35,159 bases of DNA, taken from assembly GCA_015680685.1 (NCBI GenBank), contig MNCI01034632.1, forward strand, positions 1 through 35,159, in the 5' to 3' direction. The notes below the pieces were generated by a model. That model made no database searches. It saw only the letters and a program-made list of their open reading frames with translations, and was not told the DNA's origin. Shown one piece after another: positions 1-9,174 of the stretch (its first letter is position 1; every line of letters begins with the position of its first letter). A program made the translations under genes and the position numbers. Source of the DNA: Gnetum montanum (Eukaryota > Streptophyta > Gnetopsida > Gnetales > Gnetaceae).

Positions 1-21
1 ATGGACCTCCACCACTAGTTC

Positions 22-1090
22 CTACCTATTGCTCTTGTTTTTGCAGGAGTTGCTCTCAAAATTTTCACATGTGTTTAACCACAATGCAAGAGTTTGCTCA
101 TGAGTAGGTGGTGGAGGAGGACATTGCTGCTCCTCTTCTATGGTCATGGTAGGTGCCTTATCCTTCATCATCTCAGCCCATGAAGCACTAGGAGCATGCT
201 TAAGTATATCATTTGCATAGCAGACTATCCCTACCCTTTTGCATAGTTTTTTAATTAAGCAGGTAAAGGGCAAGGTCTTTCTTTCACAATCATTCTCTTT
301 GAAGCACCTCTATTTCTAGATAGATTAGTTGTGGAAGATTTGCTTGAAATTTTCTACTTAGAGTGGTGAATGCTCGGGTGAAGAAGTCTATCACCTTATT
401 AGGCCTCACCATTGGATTGAGGTGGTAGGTTTCTATCTTAAAATAGACTCTTTTTGCCAGTGTGAGCGTGCCAAACTCCTTGTGGTTAATCCATAACACT
501 ATTGAGTCCACTCCTTCTTTACTCTAGGATCACCTTGTGTTGACAACTCTACCAACTGTGTTCCTATGTCTAGTAGCCCAAGAACCTAGGCAATGGCCTC
601 CACTAAGTAGGACACTTGGATGTCCTTGATTTTCATAGTAGATCCTACTTTCTTGTTATTCTAGAAGAGATACATTTCTTCCATGTACCACTCTCCATTG
701 GAAGTGATGATTGGCTACATGGAAGAGGCTTGCACTTTAGTTCTGACATCTTCTGGAGCTTGTTCAAGGAATGATCCAAAATTCAGTTCTTGGAGAACTA
801 AGTGTTGGACCTCACAGCTTCTAATTATGTCAAGATAGGCCTGTGTTAGTGTGACTTCTAGTCTAGGTATAAGACCTAGAACTTCACTTCACTGTGAATG
901 TTCAAATGTGGCTACCTCTTTGGGAATTTGACAGATAGATTTCACCTTGGCCTTGTCTCTGAGAGGTCCTATTACATGGGTTGCCTTAGCTCATTCTTAG
1001 CCATGTTCTTATTGGCCTCTTCCTCCTCTAGGTTGATTCTCCTATGGTTGTTATAGTTCCTCCTTCTACAGTCTCTTCGATCTTGGTGCC
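22..1090 (-). pseudogene. Decayed coding-like tract, unknown protein
   Basis: Read on the minus strand, this stretch gives several long near-open segments that join only through frame changes and TAG stops: about 820 to 540, then 511 to 290, then 273 to 22. The peptides look like real protein rather than chance reading. Recognisable pieces are AYLDIIRSCEVQHLVLQELN near 840-781, WINHKEFGTLTLAKRVYF near 490 and YHLNPMVRPNKVIDFFTRAF near 420, and there is a Pro run (QQCPPPPPTHEQ) near 120. I do not recognise a family. It lies upstream of and antisense to element copy 1, so it could be another retroelement ORF or a decayed host gene fragment. No promoter is evident. The coding character is fairly clear to the eye, but the function is unknown. 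Confidence 0.4.
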
Positions 1091-2900
1091 AACTATAATC
1101 ACACATAACAATAGAATAGTAATTATTATGTAACTTAGAATGATTGGAATACCTTGTCTCATGAGGGGGTTACATTCAGCTAAGGTGTGATTATGGCTAG
1201 ATAGATTAAGTAGTTAATTATTAATTTAATCTTTGGTTTACTGAAGCTGTTGGAAGGGTTAAATTCTCAAAAATTAATGATTTAATAGCATTTATTGCTT
1301 AATCCTTTAGGGGAGTTAGAAATTTTTTAAAAAAATTATCATCAAAACCTTTGGTTTTGCTACCCCCATGACTAAGAGCTTACCTCCAATAATTGCAGGA
1401 TCAAAGAACAAGGTGATTTGAATAAACAATATGACACTTATAGGCTTGGGAAAGTTTTGGGCTCTGAAAATTGCAAAAACTCCTTGGGCATTATGGACCA
1501 AATGTGAAAAAATCTTAAGTTTTTGATGGTATTTATAGTATTTTTGTGGACCTAGTTAATGCAATCCACTACGTTGATGGGGCCTCGTCGATGCAGTTGT
1601 TAACCACTATTGACTTTCATTGACTTGGTCAAAACTTAAAATTTACAAAGAAATTTGAATGAAATTAGGATCAAATGGAAGCCAAAATAGCCATGAACAT
1701 GATGACAATGTGAGAAGAGAGCATTGAAGTCCAAAAAATTAAGAAAATTAGGAAAAATGGTAAAATGAAATGGAACATGAGAGTGCAAGGAGCACAGAGT
1801 GATGTGCATAATGGAATATGTGAAAGATAGAATTGTCACAATGCCTAAGTTATGGAACTTAAATAATAAAACCAAGAGATATGCAAGTGGATCCTCCTAA
1901 TAGTAGGCATCTACCCTTGTTACCCTTGCATAACCCCAACTAAGGAGTTTGTGGACCCCATAGTTGATTAATGGTTATGAAAAGTTAAGGAACAACCAAA
2001 AAGAATTTATCCAAGAATTCCAACATGTCAAACTAAGACATTGAGCATAACATAGAAACTAGTAGTGAGGTGAGTTATGGTAGCATAGATGGAAGATTGA
2101 GAAGGTGAAATGGAATCTCGAATTGAGATCGTAAGAAGTCCCTTGTATAATATGTGTTTAAAATAACCTAAGAAGATCCATCCTTAGTCCATACCAAAAT
2201 CAACCTCTTTTAGTGACTTCTCATTATCACTCCAAGATCGATCAACCCACTCAAGACACAAGAGTGCTCTTGTAAAACAACAACCATTTCAAAAAGAGAA
2301 AAAAAAGAGAAGTAGGAACTGAGAGAGAGAGGGTCTTAGTTAGAGGCAACCATCAAGCATGGGTGCATGTCTTTCTAGTCCCATAACTAGTTCTTGTAGC
2401 TCATTTATTTGTCTAAGAGATGTGCTTTGAATTTTTGTCATGTTTTTTTTCTCTTTTTTTTTTCAAATGGGAACCACAACATGCAAAGACTTTATTTGTC
2501 TTCCTATTAGTGGTTGGGATGAAATAGTAAGAAGTTCATGAAAAACACCCAAGCAGTCAAGTAAGTAGAAGAGTACAAGGAGTATTGAGTCCCCTTAAAG
2601 TCACATCCTCCGCAAACCTTTGAATCTTTCCCAATTCTAGAACTACCAAGGTCACCAATTGATTAAAAGTGTCATTAATGGAAGGAACCTCAAACTCCCA
2701 AAACAAGGAAAATCATAGAGTTTATTGGGTGGATGGATGACATGGACTCATTACTTGTTCCATGAAAAATAAACCATGTCATAGTCATTAGATGTCAAAA
2801 TTCAAAAATAGAAACCATACATCGACAATCACAACATTAAGCACAAACCATCATTGAAACATCACCAATTTTAGGCCTCAGCACTTCAATTGCAAATTTG
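1091..2900. other. No recognisable gene; AT-rich spacer
   Basis: I see no coding segment with convincing composition here. Short open frames near 1316-1501 and 1636-1875 are low-complexity hydrophobic readings of AT-rich DNA. A short GA-rich run near 2320 and a T-rich run near 2445 are the only simple features. The outer end of the LTR of element copy 1 may lie inside this stretch, but I cannot place it. Confidence 0.5.
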
Positions 2901-2924
2901 TCTAAGTGTTGGTGCTACGATCCC

Positions 2925-3720
2925 CAACGTAGCCGGTGTACCATGCATCAAGGCCTATTTTGCTAGATTTTCTAAATGTTGATAGTAGTTGCATGAAAAT
3001 TTTTCTAAGTGTTCTACTACGCTCTCACTCTACTTGCTATGCTCTAGAGCATAGCCAGGATAGCACACTTTTTTGTAGCTAGTTTTGCCTAAGTGTTGGA
3101 TAAGAAGCTATCAAGATAGCTCAACATGAAAGAGACATTTGGAAAATTTTCTAACTCCTAAGGCTACCTTGCCTGCTACGCCCTAGAGCATAGCTAGCAT
3201 AGCATGAAGGAAAACTATAGATTCTATCGAATTTTTCCAAGTATCCTTGCTACACCTTACTATGCTCTAGAGCATAGCTAGTGTAACTAGTGCTGGACAT
3301 CAAAATTTTTCAAAATTTAACTAAGTGTTGTGCTATGCTCTAGAGTGTAGCCAACATAACACTGAAGAAAACCCTTTGATAGCCTCCAAAGGTCTCCAGA
3401 ACTTAGCATTAGCTTTCATCTCAGCTCTGAGATTCCTCTAGCAAGCAAGATCAACAATTTGTATCTCTTTTGCACTCCCATTGGTCCCCCAAATTGTACC
3501 TATGCTTGACCCTACTTGAAATAAGGGAAGACATAGTCCAAGAGCATAGCCTTCAAGTTGCACTATTTTTTGTGTTGTTTACAAGTACATTGTGATCATT
3601 CAAATTCCTTCACATGTAGTCTTTGGCAATGTAGTCATAGTTTAGATGTCTCTAGGGATCCATTGCAGTTCTCTAGAGCATAACACTTTGCTACTTCCAT
3701 GGGAGTGTAGCAAGATCTAG
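2925..3720. repeat. Cluster of short palindromes built on GCTATGCTCTAGAGCATAGC
   Basis: A perfect 20-bp palindrome, GCTATGCTCTAGAGCATAGC, lies at 3036-3055. An 18-bp perfect core recurs at 3260-3277, and decayed versions appear near 3177, 3338 and 3670. They sit among loosely repeated phrases of the type 'ctaagtgttg' in the region just upstream of the TATA box at 3784, so they are probably part of the U3 region of this LTR. The function is unknown. Confidence 0.6.
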
Positions 3721-3783
3721 CGTAGCCCCATCTATCCTCATGCCACATGGTGCCCAATCCACATTTCACACTAACCCTAGCCT

Positions 3784-3790
3784 TATAAAT
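3784..3790 (+). promoter_or_regulatory. TATA box of the copy 1 LTR
   Basis: CCTTATAAATACCCC is a strong plant TATA box. Its context resembles the TATAAATACCCTA boxes of the copy 2 LTRs (minus strand at 12568 and 30066). Transcription would start about 30 bp downstream and run through the R-U5 region to the LTR end at 4500. Confidence 0.6.
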
Positions 3791-4507
3791 ACCCCTACGT
3801 TCAACATTCTATGGGTTGGCAAATCAAAAGAGTATTGGGAATTTTGTCATTTTGAGCATTCTTGGAACTCTTGCACTTGAGCACTCAAGCACACTTAGTA
3901 CTTTGGCACATTATGGATCCCATTGAATAACTGGTGCACACTGTCTAGCATGCAATCCACCATTACTCCCGTGGAGCCTAGTAATAGCTAACCTAGCAGG
4001 TTCAATCACCATGGAAGACATCATTTGCATAGCTTGTGCATCCCAAAGATTGTGACTACACCGTAATGTCACCACTGTGCCCATCTATACACCACGTACC
4101 ATTTTCATTTCTTTTCTTGCAATTGCTACACTCCCATATTTGGGGTAGTGCACTTTCATTTTTCAGCTCTATTGCATTTTCAAGTACTTTCTCTTTTGCA
4201 TTTTGTATAGCATTAATGTTTTCTTACTATTTCACATGCATTTGCACACTTACGCTGTCATTTCTGAGCCAAGAAACCTAACTATGCTCTAGCTTAGCTG
4301 GTCTTAGTGTCCACCAATAACATCATATAAACCCCCTTTCACACATATTTGTCATAACACCTTGTAAGTACCTATTTGATTGACAAGATCATTTAAGGCA
4401 CTCTATTTTTGTTTCTAGCATGGCCCTTGCATGGACTCAGGGTTAGGCTATATGCCTGCTAACCTCTCAGTGTTCTAGCCACTAACATTTTTGATCATCA
4501 TAGTTTT

Positions 4508-4525
4508 TGGCACTAGAAAGAGGGC
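4508..4525 (+). other. Probable primer binding site of copy 1
   Basis: The preceding bases end in CA at 4499-4500, which would be the LTR end. A 7-base T-rich spacer follows, and then TGGCACTAGAAAGAGGGC. Copy 2 has the same layout: CA, six T, then TGGCGGTACAAGGATGG on its own strand. The shared TGGC..TA.AA.GA.GG pattern supports both. I cannot name the priming tRNA. Confidence 0.5.
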
Positions 4526-4970
4526 CTCCAATTCCTTTTGTGTTTAAGAGTAGTCCCACATGCTTTCTACACCTCCGTCACTAGTTTCAAGCTAGTGTAG
4601 ATGTAACACCCTTGTGGACCTACTATAGTAGTAGCTAGATCATAGGCCAACATAGAAGTTGTCTATGATTTAGTTAGTGTAGATTTGTCCCAATTATCGG
4701 TTCCCCTAGAACCTTATAGGATGAAAGCCCAAGTGTATCCATTATGTTAAACTATGAATTCTCTAGAGAAAGTAACAAGTTCTCAAAGTGTAGTAGCCTC
4801 CAGCATAGCAAGTATAACACCAGAGTTAGTCACTTTTTAGCAGTGTTTCCAGAGTTAGTCATTTTCTATATTGTTTTCACAGTTTTTCATACATAGCCAT
4901 TTTCCAATGTTTTTTTCTCTTGACAATTATCTGTTCAGCACTAGCCTTTCTTGCATTTTTACATAGTAAC

Positions 4971-5440
4971 ATGAATCCCATGCAGCCTTCAACCTCTACC
5001 TTGAGCATGGAGGCAACCCACCCCATCCAACAGGTGGTGGAAATTGATCCCCCACTCAGTCCCGTATACCCACAACAATAGTAACTTAGATTGCGCAGTC
5101 AACCACTTGAGTACATGGTGCTTGATGATGAAAAATACAACTTTCTCTATGCGAAACTTCAAGTAGGTGTATCCTTAGATCACCAAAAACTAAATGCTAA
5201 GCGAAGCTTTGAGATCATACATCGAAATGGGAAAGAATTTCTTCCTACACTTGATGTTTTCATTCCACTCACCGACAAATTTTGGTGGTTATTGGACCAA
5301 CTCGTTAGAGTGAGTGGACCTAATGAGCATGATGTAGAATCAAACTATGATGAGCCTTTACATGATGGGCAAGATAAATTTGAGACTCACTCAGAGCATG
5401 GGAACCCACTTTACACCTCTACCTAGTAGCCTATTGCTAG
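4971..5440 (+). pseudogene. gag: Copy 1 gag, N-terminal region (decayed)
   Basis: The ATG at 4971 begins MNPMQPSTSTLSMEAT. In the same frame, after a TAG-TAA pair near 5080, it continues into LEYMVLDDEKYNFLYAKLQ and a segment with FLPTLDVFIPLTDKFWWLLD. This matches the minus-strand copy 2 region at 29307-28765, which has FIPTPSILIPVIETYQWIFD, LLRVSRPREQD and a similar D/E/H-rich continuation (YDEPLHDGQD versus YDEAFQDGQED). The match between two copies shows it is a real part of the family's Gag precursor, the structural protein of the cytoplasmic particle. It ends in two TAG codons near 5425. No named domain is visible in this N-terminal part. Confidence 0.7.
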
Positions 5441-5985
5441 TTTTTTCCCACACTAGTCACAATCATCTACCTTCTTTAAGGCAACAACATCACTTTTGCC
5501 TCCCAGGTCCACACTAGTGGTGGCGATCCACTAGGTACTACACACACAAGAGTGTGTAGGACCATTTGCAACCTTTTCCTTTGTCATCTCTACCCAATCT
5601 ACATAGTCTTCCATTCCAACATCCATGATGCCAACACAACCATACGTGCACATGATGCCTTTCTCTCATCCACACATGAGATAGGTGTCCTTTGTCCCAC
5701 CCATCTTGTTGGCACCTCCCATAATAGCCCATGGCACAACCATATGTTGGGTCCTAGCATTTGTGCCTATGGCATAGCAATCACACATGTAACAATACAT
5801 ACAACAACAAATGCAACAAGCATCTCACATGGTTTCATAACCTATAGCAAGGTTGTGGGCTGTTGAAATGACACCATGAATAGCGTAATTGGTGCAACCA
5901 ATTACATCTTCCCTGAGTTTGAACCAGGTGTTCCAACTCATCCAAACACAAACGAAGGAGGTTAGATGGCTTAAAGCTACTAACT
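5441..5985 (+). pseudogene. gag: Copy 1 gag, low-complexity linker
   Basis: The plus frame gives a Ser/Thr/Pro/Gln/Met-rich reading with several TAG stops, including a QQQMQQ stretch near 5800-5820. It sits between the N-terminal Gag segment and the conserved Gag core. The corresponding copy 2 linker (28764-28151, minus) is similarly rich in Thr, Pro, Val and Gly but is poorly alignable. It is probably a flexible region of the Gag polyprotein. I assign it mainly by position. Confidence 0.5.
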
Positions 5986-6763
5986 CTGAAATGGTCCATG
6001 TGATGGACTTCTACTAGGATGACCCCATTAGTCGTGTGGTCTCATCACTAACCCTACCCCCAGGGTCCAGCTTCTCCAATTCACCAAATATAATGGTGAA
6101 GGGGACCCCAATGCCCACCTTGTAACTTTTTGCTCTGAATGCTTGCTCTTACAAGCATGGCCACATGCGATCATCCATGTCTTTGCTATGTCCTTAACTA
6201 GCAAGGTGCTTGATTTGTACCATTCACTCCCCGAGGCTTCCATATCTACTTTGGAAGAGTTGTTTAGCCAATTTGTGACCCACTTCTTGTATAACTTGAA
6301 GCCTAAAGCCACCTTGGACCAACTAATGGACATCAAATAGGGGCCTCTAGAGTCTATGCAAAAGTTCATACAACATTAGAGCTTTGCACTCAATGAAATC
6401 CATGAACTAATAGAGGAGACCCACCTTTTGGTCATCTTTAAGGGTGTAGTGAATGACTTTATTAAGTCAAAACTATACTACCTAGCCCTATGCTCCCTGA
6501 GCCAACCATTTGCTCAAACAAAGAGCATCTAGGGCATGGAAGAGACCAGTAAGAACCCAACCTATGTGGCCTATAAGAATGTGCACACAAAAAAGAACAA
6601 AGAAAAGGATAAGGTAACAACAACCATTGTAGTTGTGGCTAATGAGGCCAAGCCCAACAACACTAAACCAACAGCCAAGGTGCCTAAGGCCCTAGCCAAC
6701 AACAACAAAGCATCTGGTTCTAGTGTTATGGGAACCAAATTTCCTACACCATAGATAGCCATA
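5986..6763 (+). pseudogene. gag: Copy 1 gag core domain (retrotransposon gag)
   Basis: This is the capsid-like domain of a plant Ty3/gypsy Gag. Visible landmarks are MDFY.DDPIS near 6003, KYNGEGDPNAHLVTFCSE near 6090, VFAMSLTSKVLDLYHSLPEA, and TLEELFSQFVTHFLYNLKP. These are followed by the 'Q.gplEsmqkFiqh' segment and VVNDFIKSKLYYLAL near 6450-6490. A Lys-rich stretch (HTKKNKEKDKV) and an Asn/Ala/Lys-rich tail follow. Copy 2 has the same blocks at 28150-27162. Several in-frame TAG codons stand where the other copy or the family has Gln or Trp. The domain would assemble the virus-like particle, but this copy cannot encode it intact. Confidence 0.8.
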
Positions 6764-7620
6764 GCATAAGCTACCCCAAGGCCAAAATTTGAGTGTAGGG
6801 ATTTCTCTAAGTATACCTTGTTACCTATCAAGCTACTTGAGATTTTAAACTAGTTGCTTTGTGCTAGGTGCATCCAACACAAGCAAATTTCTGAGGATGC
6901 TTGCAAGAACCATGAGTGATACTATGAGGTCCTCAGAAACCCCTTAGTAGCCATGCCAAATAAGCCCTTGGTATTTAAAAATACTTTAGATTAGATTGAT
7001 TTTGCAACTATCACTAGTTGCATGGCCATGATATAGACTACTTCTTGGCTTTAAAAGATGACATTCAGTGCATGATTGATCAAGGAAAATTGGTCCTTGA
7101 TGATAATAATCCCATGTGACCAAAAAACCAACCAATGATGGTCTCCAAGGATCCCCTCAATACTAGCAGTATAGGCTACATCATCAATGCGATTAGTGTT
7201 GATGAAAAATCAGAATAGGCATGTGAACCATTTGTGGTTCGTGTGTCCTTTGGTAACACTAGGGCCTCGATGTCAACTAGAGTGTAGACCCCTTTTGTCA
7301 TCAAAGCACCACCTCATGTGCCCATAATGCCCTTTGTGGTTAGGGCCCCACAGCATGTCATAGTGATAGCAACCTAGACACCCTTTGTCATCAAGGTGCC
7401 ATGGTGTACGGACCCCCTACCTACCCAAGGTCTGGTGGTGAGAACTGCATCACACCCTGCCTACCCAAAGTTGCATTCCAAGAGGCCTGATGAGCATCTC
7501 ACTAACAAGATGATTAGGAAAATTATGGAGTTAGGTCCTCCTAAGTCCATCCCCTTGTCTACCATCCCCATGGCCTCATCATCTCAGGATGCCAATGCAA
7601 GTGCAGGCAAATAACAAACC
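6764..7620 (+). pseudogene. gag: Copy 1 gag C-terminus and Pro/Val-rich spacer
   Basis: The reading contains PKFECRDFSKYTLLPIKLLE, then CARCIQHKQISEDACKNHE, which keeps the Cys/His spacing feel of a nucleic-acid-binding knuckle. It continues through IDQGKLVLDDNNPM, a 'GYIINAISVD' block and repeated 'TPFVIKAP / PFVVRAP' motifs. The minus-strand copy 2 segments at 27491-26616 align block by block (PNFERIDHSKYTLLLVKPSK; MIDHGKLVLDESNP; GYIINTIGVD; EPFVVCVP). The Pro/Val/Ala repeats suggest an unstructured linker between Gag and protease. Stops are a mix of TAG and TGA. The segment to 7614 (MPWCTDPLPTQG...) has no assigned domain. Confidence 0.65.
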
Positions 7621-7686
7621 AGCATTGAGGCTCAAAAGCCCACTGCACAAGTAAAGGTTAAATATCCTTCTTGAGAGATCTATCTC

Positions 7687-8375
7687 TTGGATGACATGGA
7701 GGAAGTAAGGGCTACAAAAATAATAGATAGTAGAAAATACTTCTTAGATGTGCTGACACAAGTTAAACAGGATCTCAAAAAAAATAACATAACTTTGAGC
7801 CTATATGACCTGATAATGACCTCCTTTGCTCACTGTGAAGCACTAGTCTACATGTTGACCTCTATTCCTATTAAGGAAGACATTCTAATGGATGAAAGAG
7901 GCATCCATGCTATAATGCTTCCCCCCAAAACCAAGGAGTCAAGGTCAACACTCTTGACATTTCATGATGAGACAGTTAAGGTTAACCCTGAAAAGGGTCA
8001 AGTTACCAATGTACTAATGTTTATAACAATTTGCATAGGACAATACAGAATCTGCAGGGTGCATGTTGATAATAGGGTGGCAACCAACGTTATCCTATTC
8101 CTGCTCATTGACAAACTTGATCTTGTTAACTAGATCAAGCCAACCAAGATGACGTGCTTAAAATTATTCAATGGAGAATGTGTTTTCATGAAGGGAAGGA
8201 TCATGATAGATTTTTTGGCATGGGAGAAATTCCCCACTGCTACTGAGTTCCTCATCATTGAAGAGATGCCTAGGTTCAACCTGGTCCTAGGGAGGTCCTA
8301 GCTAGCCCAGTTTCAAGCTATCTCTTCACCCATCCATCAAGAGATCCACCTTCCCTATGAAGGTGGAGAGGTGAT
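7687..8375 (+). pseudogene. pro: Copy 1 aspartic protease domain (damaged)
   Basis: This is a retropepsin-like region of the type found in Tat/Athila elements. LDVLTQVKQDLKKNNITLSL is a typical pre-protease segment, then come 'HVDNRVATNVI' and, near the end, FNLVLGRS followed by a TAG where copy 2 has Trp (LGRSWLAQ). The expected active-site triad is D-x-G. Here it reads D-N-R, so the glycine is lost, which a G-to-A change would explain. The protease would release Gag and Pol products in the particle. A stop also follows LIDKLDLVN at 8131. Identity is clear from position and from the C-terminal LGRS motif. Confidence 0.75.
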
Positions 8376-8663
8376 CATATATTGTTGGAAGTATCTTCCC
8401 TAACCGTCAACAACGTTGATGCAGAGCAAGGGTTGGAAGCAGAATTCTCTGAAGACACACCACCTGTTCGAGATGAAAGACAACTTTGTCCAGCTAATCC
8501 ATTTGAGCAATCAATCGAGATGAGTAACCTCCTTGAGAGAGCTCTCTGGGAAAAATTACCCTTTAGGACAACTGATGAAGGTCTAGGGAAGTACCGCCTT
8601 GCATCTCCCAGGGCCTATGCACCTCTTAACCCAAATCAAGTTAGAAAACAACTACATGACTAA
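8376..8663 (+). pseudogene. Copy 1 post-protease linker
   Basis: This short segment begins near VSSLTVNNVDAEQGLEAEFS and ends RVRKQ-like at ...NPNQVRKQLHD followed by TAA. Copy 2 has the same segment ending ...PNSRWVKKQLQS at 25472 (minus). Shared blocks include 'NNV.*EQGLE.E.SE' and 'LPF..*.*.*.*Y'. It is probably the connector between protease and RT in the ancestral polyprotein. In both copies the detectable coding homology stops here, and the reverse-oriented module starts about 170-200 bp later. Confidence 0.65.
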
Positions 8664-8965
8664 GGTATCCCCTTAGTTCATTCACATTTCTTAGTTGCCT
8701 TTTATTTTTTCTTGTATAGTTACGTTTGTGTAGTTGCTTACATCTTGCATTAGTTATTTCATTTCTTTAGTTTATGTAGTCTCATTTATCCCTTTCATTT
8801 TTTAAAAAAAGAAAAAAGAAAAATAGAAAAATGGCTCACTAATGTCTAAAACTGGCAGCTTACTTTCTTTTGCGCAATGGCCCAAAATGGCCTTAAACTA
8901 GTGATGGCTCGAAATGACATTAAACTAGCAATGGCTCTTCCATCATGATCCTAAATAGGCATGGG
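8664..8965 (-). repeat. Junction spacer and tail repeats of the copy 1 antisense module
   Basis: About 165 bp of AT-rich spacer is followed by minus-strand units of the form TAGTTTAAGGCCATTTTGGG (8880-8905 and neighbours near 8845 and 8930). The same units follow the module in copy 2 (24966-25335, plus). The spacer also aligns loosely with copy 2 (a 'GCTTAC...CAT..GTT' stretch near 8735). This shared junction is key evidence that the module sits at the same place in both copies. Confidence 0.6.
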
Positions 8966-9174
8966 GCCCACAAGGGGCCAAATTGTATCAATCAATCACA
9001 AGTTAAAATTCCCAAAACATTACATAAAATACAACAAAGTGATATATGAATCATCATCACATTTCCATTAAATCATTAATTAAATTTATAGTTCAAGTGT
9101 ACATCCGAAATAAAATTTCCCAATAGTAGGGCTACATCTTGGGCCACTCAACTAGCGATGTTTGGTGGGGGCTA

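Noticed and set aside
4036-4281. An 81-codon hydrophobic frame, possible small membrane protein
   Set aside because: It lies in the R-U5 part of the LTR downstream of the TATA box. It is a T-rich chance frame with no counterpart in the other LTRs.
5538-5866. Overlapping open frames on both strands in the gag linker
   Set aside because: Neither has a counterpart in copy 2, and they overlap a low-complexity gag linker with better positional support.
4971-8663. TAG reassigned as a sense codon (Gln), as in some ciliates
   Set aside because: TAG also replaces Trp, TAA and TGA occur as in-frame stops too, and frames are broken by shifts. Retroelement lineage and promoter types are plant. Methylation-driven decay explains the pattern.
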